64,000 nucleotides of DNA, taken from positions 1-64,000 of the forward strand of contig NZ_JAGEOK010000033.1 in NCBI RefSeq assembly GCF_017573545.1, read 5' to 3'. A program made the position numbers and the translations under genes. Source of the stretch: Actinomadura nitritigenes (GTDB taxonomy: Bacteria > Actinomycetota > Actinomycetes > Streptosporangiales > Streptosporangiaceae). Shown here piece by piece: positions 17,864-28,500 of the stretch. The notes beneath the pieces are model-generated. The model saw only the letters and a list, made by a program, of their open reading frames with translations, searched no databases and was not told where the DNA came from. Every line of letters starts with the position of its first letter. Position 1 is the first letter of the stretch.

Positions 17864-19108
17864 CTACCTCGCGCTGTGCAGCAGGGTGGTGGTGAGGGAG
17901 TTCAGCTCGACGGCGCCGTCCGGGCCGACCACGACGGTGCCGCCGAGGTTGGCCAGGCGGCCGTTGATGACGCAGTTCGGTTCGAAGGCGAACGCCATGC
18001 CGGGAGCCAGCGGCAGGTCGCTGCCGATGGTGGGCACCTCGCCGATCAGGCCGTACTCCGCCGCCTCCGGCAGGTTGCGCATGCCGCTGCCGAATCCGCA
18101 GACGGTGCCGTACGGGTCGAGGCCGTGGACGAGCGGGTGCACGTTCCAGCCGCCCGCCGCCTCCATGGGCTGTTTCATCGCCTCGACGACCTGGCCGAAG
18201 GTGTTGCCGGGCCGCAGCGCCTTCAGCCCCGCCTCGTAGGAGGCGCGGGCGACCTCGGCGGCCTCCTCGACGTCGGGATGCACGTCGCCGACGGCGATCG
18301 CGACCTGGTGCTGGGACTCGCGCATGCCGTACGTGCAGAAGACCTCGGCCATGATCACGTCGCCGTCCTCGATGACGCGCGGGGCCTGCGGCCGGTAGGA
18401 CCACGCCGGCGGCCCCCAGCAGGCATAGCCCGGTCCGGACTGGATCAGCATGCCGGGCGCCGCCGCTCCGAGCCGGAACCCGGCGGCCATCCCCGCGGCG
18501 TAGACGTCGGCCTCGGTCACGCCCGGCCGGGCCTCCTCCAGCATCGCCCGCGCCATCGCCTCGCCGATGCCCGCGGAGTGCCGCAGCACGGCCAGCTCCT
18601 CGTCGGACTGGGCGATGGTGCGCAGCAGGAAGCTCAGCCATACCGGCTTGAACGTCGCCTGCGGCAGCTGCTCCAGCACGCTCGACCACAGCCCGTACGG
18701 CATGATCGGGTTGAAGTGGAACGGCGGGTACGGCTCCAGGCCGATCACTCCGACCCTGGCGCGCTCCAGGCCGTGCTCCTTCAGCACCTCGACCACGCCG
18801 GGCGCGTGCTTGGCGACCCGCATGTCGCGCGGCGCGGTCCAGCACGCCTCGCCGCGCCGCCGCGCCTCGATGTGGTCGGCGACGTGCATCGGCGACCAGA
18901 CGAGCGAGATCGGGTCGGCGTCCCGGGGGAAGACCACGATCGCGCCGGGCCGCTCGTTGGTGAAGTACACGTCCGGCGCGAACGGGGCGGGGCCGCTCGA
19001 CTCGTGCTCGCCGTACACCACGAGCGCGTCGACCTGCTCGGCGTCCATCAGCTCGCGCGCCAGCGCCCATCGCCGGTCCCGCTCGGCCAGGGAGTAGGTG
19101 GGGATCAT
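17864..19108 (-). CDS. M24 (pita-bread fold) peptidase-family protein
   Basis: A 414-residue protein of the M24 family (methionine/Xaa-Pro aminopeptidase and creatinase fold): a creatinase-like N-terminal domain (1-160) and a pita-bread C-terminal domain. The start at 19108 has AAGGAGG 5-6 bases upstream; the open frame to 19129 lacks this. Several canonical metal positions are not conserved. Where D...D is expected there is MAEVFCTYGMRESQHQ, and the usual GHGIG is GFGSG after HPLVHGLDPYG; one Glu remains in AFEPNCVI. This suggests a non-peptidase member such as the metal-free creatinase-type C-N hydrolases. It is divergent from a LuxR-type regulator, its possible controller. Confidence 0.8.
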   Translation of the reverse strand: MIPTYSLAERDRRWALARELMDAEQVDALVVYGEHESSGPAPFAPDVYFTNERPGAIVVFPRDADPISLVWSPMHVADHIEARRRGEACWTAPRDMRVAKHAPGVVEVLKEHGLERARVGVIGLEPYPPFHFNPIMPYGLWSSVLEQLPQATFKPVWLSFLLRTIAQSDEELAVLRHSAGIGEAMARAMLEEARPGVTEADVYAAGMAAGFRLGAAAPGMLIQSGPGYACWGPPAWSYRPQAPRVIEDGDVIMAEVFCTYGMRESQHQVAIAVGDVHPDVEEAAEVARASYEAGLKALRPGNTFGQVVEAMKQPMEAAGGWNVHPLVHGLDPYGTVCGFGSGMRNLPEAAEYGLIGEVPTIGSDLPLAPGMAFAFEPNCVINGRLANLGGTVVVGPDGAVELNSLTTTLLHSAR

Positions 19109-19203
19109 CGTTGGCCTCCTTGTCGTCACCGGTCCGACGGTAGGAAGCGGAGCGAGCGGAGGAATCGGTCATCTGACTGGACCGGGGATCAACCGGTCTA
19201 GGT

Positions 19204-21966
19204 ATGTTGACCTCCATGCTCTACGGGCGGGCCGAGGAACAGGCCGCGATCGAGAAGCTGGTGGCCGGCGCCCGGGACGGGCGGAGCGCGTCGCTGGTCG
19301 TGTCCGGACCGGCGGGGATCGGCAAGTCCGCGCTGCTCGAACACGCGGCGACGGCGGCGGACGGGCTGCGGGTGATCCGCGCTCAGGGGGTGGAGTTCGA
19401 GGCCGAGCTGCCCTTCGCGGGCCTGCACCTGCTGCTCGCACCGGTCCTGGACCGGATCGGACGGTTGCCGGGCCCGCAGGCCGGTGCGCTGGCCGGCGCG
19501 TTCGGGCTCGCCGCCGAGGCACCGAGCGACCGCTTCCAGGTCGGGCTGGCGGTGCTGTCGCTGCTGGCCGAGCTGGCGGAGGACGGTCCGGTGCTGTGCC
19601 TGGTCGACGACGCCCAGTGGTTCGACCGCGCCTCCGTCCAGGCGTTGACCTTCGCGGCCCGGCGGTTGCACCACGAGGGGGTGCTGCTGCTGTTCGGGGT
19701 CAGGGACACCGGCGTCCCGCCCGAGCCCGCCGGGCTGCCCGCCCTGCACCTGTCCGGGCTGGACGGCGACGCCGCCACGGCGCTGCTCGACGACCGCGCC
19801 CCCGGCCTGGCGTCCCGGGTGCGGGCGCGCATCCTCGCCGAGACCGAGGGCAACCCGCTCGCCCTCATCGAGCTTCCGCGCGCGCTCACCCCCGAGCAGC
19901 GGGCCGGGGAGCTGCTGCCGCTGTCGTACAACTTCGGTGCGCTGCCGCTGACCGAGCGGGTGCGGGCCGCCTTCAGCGCGCAGGCGTCCCGGCTCGGCGA
20001 ACCGGCGTCGACGCTGCTGCTCGTCGCGGCCTGCGAGGAGACCGGCGAGCTCGACGTCGTGTTGCGCGCCGCGCAGTCCCTCGGCGCCGGCCCCGCGGCT
20101 CTGGAGGAGGCCGAACGGTCCGGGCTGCTGGTGGCCTCCGGTGCCATGCTGGTGTTCAGGCATCCGTTGGCGCGGGCCGCCGTCCTGCAGGGCAGCCCGC
20201 TGGTCCGCCGGCTCGCCGCGCACAGCGCGCTGGCCGAGGCGCTGGCCGTCTCCGCGCGGCCCGACGCCGGCGACCGGATGGCGTGGCATCGGGCGGCGGC
20301 GGCCACCGGCCCGGACGAGCAGGTCGCGGCCACGTTGGAGCGGGCCTCGCACCGGGCCGCCGGCCGCACCGGTTACATCGCCCAGGCCGCGGCGCTGGAG
20401 CGCGCCGCCGAGCTGACGCCCGGCGCCTCCGCGCGGGCCCGCCGCCTGCTCGCCGCCGCCGAGGCCGCGGTCGCCGCCGGGGATCTGAGGCGGGCCGCCG
20501 CCATCGGGCGCCGGGCGGCCGCCGAGCCGGGCGAGGACACGCTCGGCCCCAGGATCGGCCGGCTGCGGGCGGCGGTCGAGTTCGAGCTCGGCTCACCGCG
20601 GACCGCGGCCCGCGTCCTCCTCGACGCCTCCACCGGAACGTCCGGTCCCCTGGCGGTCGAGATGCTGATCGACGCCGTGCGCAACGGCTACTTCGGCGGC
20701 GATCCCGACCTCGCCCTGGAGGCGGCGGCCCGGCTGCGCAGGGCCGCCGGGGAGTCGCCGTTCGCCCTTGGCCTGGACGGGCTGGCCCGGCTCATGACCG
20801 GCGACGTCGCCTACGCCGTCCCGCGCATGCGCGCCCTGACCCACCACGCCCTCAGCGGACCGGATCCGGCACTGGGTCCGGGACAGCGCCTGGTCGCGGG
20901 CGCGATGGCGCTCATCACCGGCGACGACGACTCCGCCATGGAGGTGTTCGGGCCGCTGGTGTCCGAGGCGCGCGATCAGGCCGCGCTCGGCTTGCTCCCC
21001 ATCGCGCTGGAGCACCTGTCGATCGCCGAGTTCTTCGCCGGCCGCCTGCGCGACGCCGGGGCGCACGCGCAGGAGGGCCTGGTGCTGGCCGACACCACCG
21101 GGCAGACCCACCGCCTGGACCATCTGCACTGCATCCTGGCCTGGACGGCCGCGCTGAGCGGCGACGAGGACCGGTGCCGCGACCTCGCCGACGCCGCCAT
21201 CGGCCGCGCCCTGGAACGCCGGAACATCCGCTCCGCCGCGTGGGGGACCCTGGCGCTGGGCCTGCTCGACATGGGGCTGGCGAAGTACGGGCAGGCGCTG
21301 GACCGGCTGGACGCCGCAGCCCAAGGGCCGGTGGGCACCCACTACGCCGCGACGTACTTCGCTCCCGACCAGGTCGAGGCGGCCGCGCGCACGGGTCGTC
21401 CCGACCGGGCCGCCGGACCGCTGCGGCGGTTCCAGGCCTTCGCCGCCGCGTCGCACCGACCGTGGGCGCTGGCGGTAGCGGAGCGCTGCACCGCCCTGCT
21501 CACTCCGGGCGAGGCGGCCGAGGAGCACTTCACCGAGGCGGTGCGGCTGCACGGGGACGGCGGGCGGCCCTTCGAGCACGCCCGCACGGAACTGCTGTAC
21601 GGGGAGTGGCTCCGCCGAGCCCAGCGCAAGGCCGAGGCCCGCGCCCGGCTGCGGTCGGCGCTGCGGACCTTCCAGCGGCTCGGCGCCCGTCCCTGGGCGG
21701 CCCGTGCCGGTGCCGAACTGCGGGCCACCGGCGACGCCGAGGCCACCGCGGCGGGCGAATCACCGCTGGACCGGCTCACCCCGCAGGAACTCCAGGTCGT
21801 CCGGCTCGCCGCGCAGGGAATGACCAATCGCGACATCGCCGCGCAATTGTTCCTCAGCTCTCGCACCATCGGTCACCACCTCTACAAGGCCTACCCCAAG
21901 CTCGGCGTCGCCGGCCGGGGCGAGCTGGCCCGGCTCGTGCACGCCGAGGAATCCCCCGGCCGATGA
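19204..21966 (+). CDS. LuxR-family ATP-binding regulator (LAL type)
   Basis: A large (920-residue) STAND-type transcription activator. At the N-terminus lie an AAA/NB-ARC-like ATPase with Walker A GPAGIGKS (about residue 37) and Walker B VLCLVDDAQWFD. An alpha-helical TPR-like middle follows, and the C-terminus is a LuxR helix-turn-helix (LTPQELQVVRLAAQGMTN and LFLSSRTIGHHLYKAY). Family members oligomerise with ATP and a ligand to activate transcription. In-frame ATGs at 19204 and 19216 are both possible and neither has a strong ribosome binding site. It is divergent from the M24-fold gene with about 100 bases between. Confidence 0.9.
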   Translation: MLTSMLYGRAEEQAAIEKLVAGARDGRSASLVVSGPAGIGKSALLEHAATAADGLRVIRAQGVEFEAELPFAGLHLLLAPVLDRIGRLPGPQAGALAGAFGLAAEAPSDRFQVGLAVLSLLAELAEDGPVLCLVDDAQWFDRASVQALTFAARRLHHEGVLLLFGVRDTGVPPEPAGLPALHLSGLDGDAATALLDDRAPGLASRVRARILAETEGNPLALIELPRALTPEQRAGELLPLSYNFGALPLTERVRAAFSAQASRLGEPASTLLLVAACEETGELDVVLRAAQSLGAGPAALEEAERSGLLVASGAMLVFRHPLARAAVLQGSPLVRRLAAHSALAEALAVSARPDAGDRMAWHRAAAATGPDEQVAATLERASHRAAGRTGYIAQAAALERAAELTPGASARARRLLAAAEAAVAAGDLRRAAAIGRRAAAEPGEDTLGPRIGRLRAAVEFELGSPRTAARVLLDASTGTSGPLAVEMLIDAVRNGYFGGDPDLALEAAARLRRAAGESPFALGLDGLARLMTGDVAYAVPRMRALTHHALSGPDPALGPGQRLVAGAMALITGDDDSAMEVFGPLVSEARDQAALGLLPIALEHLSIAEFFAGRLRDAGAHAQEGLVLADTTGQTHRLDHLHCILAWTAALSGDEDRCRDLADAAIGRALERRNIRSAAWGTLALGLLDMGLAKYGQALDRLDAAAQGPVGTHYAATYFAPDQVEAAARTGRPDRAAGPLRRFQAFAAASHRPWALAVAERCTALLTPGEAAEEHFTEAVRLHGDGGRPFEHARTELLYGEWLRRAQRKAEARARLRSALRTFQRLGARPWAARAGAELRATGDAEATAAGESPLDRLTPQELQVVRLAAQGMTNRDIAAQLFLSSRTIGHHLYKAYPKLGVAGRGELARLVHAEESPGR

Positions 21967-22032
21967 ACGAGAACCGGGCCGGCGGGTGCGGGCCGGGACG
22001 TCCCATGAGCCCTGATCACGGCCGGACCGCGG

Positions 22033-22068
22033 GCGACCCGCCGGTGGCCGGGGCCTCCGGCGGGTCGC
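22033..22068. terminator. Bidirectional terminator hairpin
   Basis: Perfect 12-base arms (22033-22044 and 22057-22068) with a 12-base loop lie between the convergent LuxR-type regulator and the BNR-repeat protein. Confidence 0.65.
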
Positions 22069-22078
22069 GTCGGGCGGG

Positions 22079-23542
22079 TCAGTTGTAGAAGGTCGCGCTG
22101 TGGATGTCCACCGGGTTGGCGGTGTCGCCGGTGGCCACGCCGTAGACGGCCACGAAGGCGGAGCCGGTCGAGACCAGGCCCGTGTAGTCACCGAGCATCC
22201 GGCCGGAACTCGTCGACGGGACCGTCCGCGCGTCGAACGGGCCCTCGACGTGCCGCTCGCGCCACGCCCCGGGCTTCGTGCAGTCGCTCGCGCAGGTCAC
22301 AGCCCAGACGTCGGTGGGCAGCGTGGCGGCCGAGGTGTTGTTGCGGAAGTCGTAGTACGTGACCGCCAGGGTGCCGCCGGGAGACACGGCGATCGCCGGG
22401 ACCGCGGCCGAACCGGTGGGGGTCTTGTCCACGCGGACCGGACTGGACCAGGTCTTGCCGTCGTCCGCGGACCGGGCGTACGCGACGTGGAAGGTGCCGT
22501 CGGCGTCCTGGGTCGGCCAGACCGCGTTCACCACCTTGCTGTTCGGCTGGGCCGCCAGCAGCGGCAGCGTCGCGTTGCGCACCGGGTCGCCCGAGTTGTC
22601 GGGGTCCGGGATCTTGGTGCCCACCGCGAAGGGGGCCGCCACGTCCAGCGTCGGCGCCGACCAGGTGCTCCCGCCGTCGGTCGAGCGGACGACCTGGGTC
22701 GCGGCGGTGGTGTTGGTCTCCTGGTGCAGGCCCATCACCAGCGTCCCGTCGGCCATCGGGACCAGCTCGGTGCCGATGGCGCCGCTGTTGGTGGGGAAGT
22801 CGTACACCTTCTTCGTCGTCCAGGTGCGGCCGTCGTCGGTCGACTTCGCCATGTAGACCGGCTGGACCCAGTCTCCGTTCGACTGGGTGTCGACCCGGTC
22901 CCACACCGCGTAGACGACGCCCGGGTGGTACGGGTCGGCGGTGATGGACGGACGGTCGTTGAAGAACTCGGGGTTGTCGTCCCGCTGCAGCGTCGCGGGA
23001 GCCTCCCAGTGCTTGCCGCCGTCACCGGACCGCGACACGAGGATGGCCGTCACCTCGCCGGTGCGCGACAGCGAGAACGACGCGGCGATCGCCGCACCCG
23101 ACGGCGTAACCGTGATCCAGTGGTCGGTGGTCACGTCGTAGTCTCCGCCGTTGGCCGCGGTTCCGCCGTTGCAGCGGGAGAACGCGGGCTGGTCGGCCGA
23201 CGGGTGCCAGGTCGCGCCGTAGTCGTCGGACACGGCGGTGACGGCCCCGTTGCTGCCGTACCGGTTCCACCTGTCCTGCTGGTACACCGTGACGAGATGC
23301 CACGGCCGCTTCGGGTCCCGCGCCACCATGGGCTGGACCTCGGTGTTCGGGTTGAGCACGTAGCCGTCGCCCGCGGGCAGGCCGCAGCCCGCCGGCAGCG
23401 CGCTGGTGCCCGAGACGGGCACCACGCTGGCGGGGTCGGAACCATCGGCTAAGGCGGGCTGAGCCGCAGCGATGCAGGCGAGCACGGTGGCCACCGCGGC
23501 CACCACCGACCTGGGACGTCGTTTCAACGGTGCCTTCCTCAC
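22079..23542 (-). CDS. Secreted BNR-repeat / sialidase-fold protein
   Basis: An exported six-bladed beta-propeller protein of about 487 residues. The N-terminal Sec signal is VRKAPLKRRPRS, then a hydrophobic run (VVAAVATVLACIAAA) and an ALADG cleavage region. At least four Asp-box (BNR) motifs of the SxDxGxTW kind are present: SRSGDGGKHW, STDDGRTW, STDGGSTW and SADDGKTW. The GTG at 23542 is chosen because it starts exactly at the signal peptide; the frame is open to 23710. The catalytic Arg triad and FRIP motif of true sialidases are not evident, so an exo-sialidase activity is uncertain; a glycan-binding or other glycosidase role is possible. Confidence 0.82.
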   Translation of the reverse strand: MRKAPLKRRPRSVVAAVATVLACIAAAQPALADGSDPASVVPVSGTSALPAGCGLPAGDGYVLNPNTEVQPMVARDPKRPWHLVTVYQQDRWNRYGSNGAVTAVSDDYGATWHPSADQPAFSRCNGGTAANGGDYDVTTDHWITVTPSGAAIAASFSLSRTGEVTAILVSRSGDGGKHWEAPATLQRDDNPEFFNDRPSITADPYHPGVVYAVWDRVDTQSNGDWVQPVYMAKSTDDGRTWTTKKVYDFPTNSGAIGTELVPMADGTLVMGLHQETNTTAATQVVRSTDGGSTWSAPTLDVAAPFAVGTKIPDPDNSGDPVRNATLPLLAAQPNSKVVNAVWPTQDADGTFHVAYARSADDGKTWSSPVRVDKTPTGSAAVPAIAVSPGGTLAVTYYDFRNNTSAATLPTDVWAVTCASDCTKPGAWRERHVEGPFDARTVPSTSSGRMLGDYTGLVSTGSAFVAVYGVATGDTANPVDIHSATFYN

Positions 23543-23840
23543 TTCGGGGGTGTCGCCGCAGGGGGCGCCGGGACGCGCGGAAGCCGCCACCGGCGCGTTC
23601 CCAGCGGCGCCAAACGGCACGACCGACCCTACAGTTACAAGATCAAAAATGTGGCGCGGTCGGCAGACCCGGCGGCGCCTCCGCACCGCCTGTCCGGATC
23701 CGCGGCCCACGCCTTCGAGGCGATGGCGGGCATCCGGACCCCCTGCCGGATGGCGGTCATACGGCGCCGGTTTCGGACAGAATGCCCGTCTTTATGGGAT
23801 AGTTCGGCGTCGGTAGGGGGTCGTGATCGGGGAGGGTGCG

Positions 23841-24302
23841 ATGGCCGGTGCCAAGGACTCCAGGACCGGTCTGCGTCACGAGCGGGTCGTCTTCTCCAGG
23901 ACCAGGCAGCGGCTCCAGGACCGCGTCGCCGACCGGATCACGGCGTTCGCCGGATCGATGCTCTTCGTGTACCTGCACGTCGCCTGGTTCGCGGTCTGGA
24001 TCGTGCTGAACGTCGCGGGATGGAGGTTCGATCCCTTCCCGTACGGGCTGCTGACCCTCGTGGTGTCGCTGGAGGCGATCTTCCTGTCGACGTTCGTCAT
24101 GCTCAGCCAGAACCGGGAGGCCGCGCGCTCCGACATCCGTTCCGAGATCGACTTCGAGACGAACGTGCTGTCGGAGGTGTGGCTGGAGGCGGTCGCCGAC
24201 AGGCTCGGCATCGACGTGGCCGACGTCCACGCCACCGCTCGGGAACGCATCGCCGAGGCCAAGGCGCGCCAGGAGCAGGCGGTCGAGAAGACCGCCACCT
24301 AG
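23841..24302 (+). CDS. DUF1003 family membrane protein
   Basis: A 153-residue protein of the DUF1003 family. There are two membrane helices (about 37-59 and 70-91) with the family signature between and after them (FDPFPYGLLTLVVSLEAIF, then STFVMLSQNR). Charged helical tails lie on both sides, the C-terminal one predicted to be coiled. The ATG at 23841 follows GGGGAGGG. The function of this widespread family is unknown. No operon partner is near. Confidence 0.9.
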   Translation: MAGAKDSRTGLRHERVVFSRTRQRLQDRVADRITAFAGSMLFVYLHVAWFAVWIVLNVAGWRFDPFPYGLLTLVVSLEAIFLSTFVMLSQNREAARSDIRSEIDFETNVLSEVWLEAVADRLGIDVADVHATARERIAEAKARQEQAVEKTAT

Positions 24303-24371
24303 CGGTACTCGGTCATGACGTCGGCGTCGTGCAGCCTCCGATGCACGGCCGGGGCGGACGGTATGGGACCG

Positions 24372-25142
24372 CTATTCGAACAGATGGCGGTTCGAACGGC
24401 TCCAGGCGAGTCGGCGGTCGAGTTCTTCTAGCAGGCCTTCGCGGACCCACGTGGCCTGTGGCTCGTGTCCTTGGGAGGCCAGCCGGCGCACGAGGTCGAT
24501 GTTCTGCCGTTGTCTGTCGATCACTGCATCCACGATGCCGAGGGGCGTGGTGAGGCCGTAGGCGGTGCAGAACCGCTCCAAGCGCCGGCGCCGATCGGGC
24601 ACCTGTGGGAAGTGCAGCCATCGCAGGCATTCGGCGTCATCGCGGAACGGGGCGACGTATTGCAGCGCGTAGGCCACATCGTGGAGGCGTGGTGCGGGGC
24701 CGACGAAGTCCCAGTCGATGATCCCCACCGGGTGATCGCCCCGCCACACCACGTTCCACGGACCGAAGTCGCCATGGCAGACGACTTGGCCCTCACCGAG
24801 GGCGCTCGGGCCGGAAGCCCAGACCGCCTGTTCCGGCGGCGAGAAGCCCACGGTCGCGTCGTGGTAGTCGCGCAGCAGCCGGGCGAAGACGGACAAGCCC
24901 CGGTCATCGGCCACCTTGGCCCAGCCCTGGGGCCCGGAGTCGCCGTCGATGAAGGTGAGGACCTCCCGCCCCTGCTCATCCACCCCTAGGGGCCTGGGTG
25001 CGTAGGGAAAGCCCACCGCTTCCAGATGTTCGAGCAGGGCGTGCACCGTCGCGGTCCAGGGCTGCACCGGCCGACGAACGGTGTCTCCGACCCGTACCAC
25101 CTTCCGATGGGGACCGTCCTGCAACACGTCCTCACTCACCAT
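24372..25142 (-). CDS. Aminoglycoside phosphotransferase (APH) family protein
   Basis: A 256-residue kinase-fold phosphotransferase. The catalytic loop is VCHGDFGPWNVVW (Asp as base, Asn for metal) and the DFG-equivalent is GIIDWDFVGPAP, both diagnostic of the APH/choline kinase family. Many chromosomal members act on small metabolites rather than antibiotics, so resistance is not implied. The N-terminal nucleotide-binding lobe is short, beginning VSEDVLQDG with a degenerate glycine loop. The ribosome binding site at the ATG (25142) is weak and the start is uncertain. Confidence 0.85.
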   Translation of the reverse strand: MVSEDVLQDGPHRKVVRVGDTVRRPVQPWTATVHALLEHLEAVGFPYAPRPLGVDEQGREVLTFIDGDSGPQGWAKVADDRGLSVFARLLRDYHDATVGFSPPEQAVWASGPSALGEGQVVCHGDFGPWNVVWRGDHPVGIIDWDFVGPAPRLHDVAYALQYVAPFRDDAECLRWLHFPQVPDRRRRLERFCTAYGLTTPLGIVDAVIDRQRQNIDLVRRLASQGHEPQATWVREGLLEELDRRLAWSRSNRHLFE

Positions 25143-25585
25143 GCGCGGGACGTTACCGCCTTACTGCAACCCCCAAGGCTGTTCCGTAACGCGGACTGCC
25201 TACCTGGCAGCACGAGTTCAACACCGTCCACAATCGGGTGGGCGCCCGCCTCGGCAATCTGGCGCTGAGCGGCAGCCCCGGCCGCACTTCTCCATCATTA
25301 CGGGACAACCTTTAGAGTCCCATCACACCGCGTGTCGCCAGGCAAACTCGAACCCAGAACACGGGTGTCCCCAGAGTGGCTCGCCGGAGGAGTCCGCATC
25401 GCCTGACACAATGGCTGGGGCCGTCTCCTTTTAACAGAACAGCGATGGGCGCCGACCGCGAGAGGAATGTCCATCACGGCGGCTACGATGACGCACCGAT
25501 ATCGTCGTCATTTCCCTGACGGACGCCTGCTGGCCAGTTGCGGAAGAACGCCCTGGCCGCGGCGGATTCCTGCCAGCATGAGGGA
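25143..25585. other. Intergenic region left of the NACHT-KAP gene
   Basis: About 440 bases that, apart from the possible transposase relic at 25190-25315, hold no recognisable gene. It is less GC-rich than the surroundings and must contain the promoters of the divergent APH-family and NACHT-KAP genes. Confidence 0.4.
25190..25315 (+). pseudogene. Possible IS5-type transposase relic
   Basis: A 42-codon open stretch ending in TAG reads RGLPTWQHEFNTVHNRVGAR. It resembles the LPAW....HN..H..VRARVEH segment near the end of IS5/DDE_Tnp_4-type transposases. No start, no inverted repeats and no other transposase domain were found. If correct, it is a small remnant left of the NACHT-KAP gene. Confidence 0.35.
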
Positions 25586-28500
25586 ATGAATCGGTCGTTG
25601 TGGCTCGTCGCGGTGACGGGCGGGGCCCTGGTCGTTGCCAGCACCGCGTACCTGCTGACGGGCGGTTTCTCCCTCGGCGACGCGGACAAGGTGTCCAGCG
25701 TCGTGGGCGCAGCGGCGGGCGTGGTGTCGCTTGCCATGGCCTTGGCGGCGCTGAGGCTCCCGCAGCGACGGCAGAGGGATCCGACTGAGACGCTCGACAT
25801 GCTGGCGAACGTGGTCCGCAAGCAGTGGACGTCGGAGTTGGCGAGATTCGGGCGGGACGTCAGGGAGCCGATGGCCATCCCGCTGTCGGTGCGCGGTTCT
25901 CATGGGGAGCCCCTGCGGGAGGCCGGCCCCGCGGCGCTCGGCGACCTTTCGGATATCGGAGAGATCTTCCAGCGCCGGGTGCCGCCGCGTTTCGTCATCA
26001 CCGGGCCGCCGGGATCCGGCAAGACGACGGCCGCGATCCTGTTGCTGCTCGATCTCCTGGAGCGCCGGGAGCGGTCCGGGCCGGTCCCGGTACTGGTCTC
26101 CATGGCGACCTGGGACCCTGCTCGGCCGTTCGAGGACTGGCTGGCCGTGCAGATCTCCCGCACGTACGCCCTCTCCCCCGAAGCCGCCCGCGAGCTCGTC
26201 GGCAGGCGGATGGTCGTCCCGATCCTGGACGGGTTCGACGAGTTGCCCGCGCAGAAGGCCGGTCAAGCCCTGCGCCGGATGAACGCGGGACTGCACGGGG
26301 ACGACCCACTGGTGATCACCGCGCGGGAAGGCGCTCTGGAACGGGCCGCCCGCAGCAGGCAGGGCGAGGTCCTCCAGCACGCCACCGTCCTCCGGCTGGA
26401 GCCGGTCGGCCCTGCGCAGCTCGTCCGGCATCTGGAGCGCGTCCTCCCGCAGGAGCGCTACCCCGGCTGGGTCCGGTGGCGCGAGCAGCTTCTCGGCGAG
26501 TCCGGCGGCGCGCTCGAGCGTGCGCTGAGCCGGCCGGGGAACGTCGGCCTCGTCCGCCGGGCGTACCTGGACGCCCGGCGTCCGCTGCCCGACCTCGGCG
26601 CCCTGACCGAGTCGGAGATCATCGAGCGGCTGCTCTCCGACTGGATCGACCGGCTCTACCCGCGCGCGGGGCGGGAGCGGCCGTGGCTGAGCACGGTCGC
26701 CCGGGAATGGAGTGACGGATTCGCCTGGTGGCGCCTCTACCAGTCGGTGCCGCGCTGGGCACTGGTCGTGCCGGTGGGCGTCCTCCATCTGCTCGTCCTC
26801 GGTGTTTTGCGAGCCTGCTTTGGGGCGTCGGCCGCGACCGGTGACCTCGTCTCGGGCGCGGCGTCGCTGGAGTGGCTGGCCCTGCTGGTCGCAGCGGGCT
26901 TCTGGGACGAGTTCGCCGACGTCAGACGCCCCGCGCCGGAGACCACCCGGCCGGTCGCACGGCTGCGCCGGGAGGTTCTGGTCCGAGGCGTCGCCGCGAT
27001 CGTCATCGGCGTCGCCGTCGGGCTCGTGACCGCATTGTTGGGGGCGGACGCCGGCGTCCGAGGGGGCGTCTTCCTGGGGGTCGCAACGGCCTCCTTCGTG
27101 ATGGCGGTCTCCTCCGTCGGGCTCTACGCGGTGGCCGTCGCGCTCCTCGCCGTCGAAGCGAAGCTGCCGTGGCGGCCGCTGGCGCTCCTGGAGGGGGCCC
27201 GACGGCTGGATGTGATGCGCGCGGCGGGCGGCGCCTACAGGTTCCGGCGGCAGGAGGTCCAGGACCTTCTCGCCGCTACCGGGCCGGAGCAGCGGCGGGG
27301 AGCGGAGTTCGAGGGCCGGCCGGACGAACCCACAGAAACGTCCAACGGGGCAGGGGCCACCGCGACACAGCCGGACGGCCCCGCCTCCGCGGGCAGGGAG
27401 CATCCGAGTGCGCAGCCGCGACACTCCGGACCGGCCGCGGGAACGCTCGACCGGCCGGCTCCCGACGTGCCGCCCCAGTCTTCGGCCGGACCGGCGCAGG
27501 AGACCCCGCACGTAGGGGAACGTCCGGGCCCGCGGGCCTACGAGACTGAGAGGCCGCCGGTTCCACCGCCGCCCCCGGATGGTGACCGTCCGGTGTCGCG
27601 GCGCGAGCGCCTCGACGTGTTCGCGCGCGAGGCCGTCCTGCGTGAGATGCTCGTCCTGCCGGAGATGCTGCGCCGCGTCGACCAGCGCAACCCCGTCGCC
27701 TCCCGGGCGAGGCTGCGGACGCTGGCCGCATCGCTGCTCGACCACGACCCGCTCGCCGTGGAGGCACCCGCCCGCGATCGCGGGCAGCGGTTCGACGAGG
27801 CGCTCGATGCCTTCGAGAAGGCGGCGGCCCTGCCGTTCCTCAGCCGGTTCGTCACCGCCTACGTCATCGCCGCAGGGGCGGCGGGCGCCGCATTGGTCGG
27901 GTTGTTCGCGGCCCAGCACTGGTGGTCGTGGGCACCCGACGCGACCTTCGCCTCGTCGGTGGTCCTGCTTCTCTCCGTGTTCCTGTGGCTGTCGTTCCGC
28001 AGGAACGCGGCGCAGCGCCGGGCACTGCGGTCGCGCGATCCGGCCGAGTGGCTCCAGTTGGACGAGCTACCGCACCTGAGGCTCGCTCTGGACCGCACCT
28101 ACAGGGACTGGATCCGGGCCATGGCCCGGGACGGCCTGCTGCCGATGCTGACCGAGCGGCTCGGCGAGGAGCCGCCCGCGTACACGACCGAGCTGCACGG
28201 CCTGGAGCTCGAACCGCTCAGCGGAACCGACGACCGCGACGATCATTTCGTCGAGACCGACGCCAGCCGCCGCGTCTCCCTGCTCATCGACGAGCTGAGC
28301 AGCGCCAGCATCGGACTGAGCGGCGCTCGCGGCGCGGGCAAGAGCACGGTGCTCCGACACCTGTGCGACCCGGAGCGGCATCCGGACAACGATCTGCGGC
28401 TCCTCGTCCACGCTCCGACCGCCTACGACTCCCGCGAGTTCCTGACGCACCTGTTCGTCCGCGTATGCGAGCGGGTCGTCGGGAGCCAGGGCCCTCCGCC

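Noticed and set aside
22079..23542. True exo-sialidase assignment
   Set aside because: Asp boxes are present but the FRIP motif and Arg triad were not found, so only the fold is claimed.
24372..25142. Antibiotic-resistance phosphotransferase
   Set aside because: Only the general APH fold is supported; nothing links it to a specific drug.
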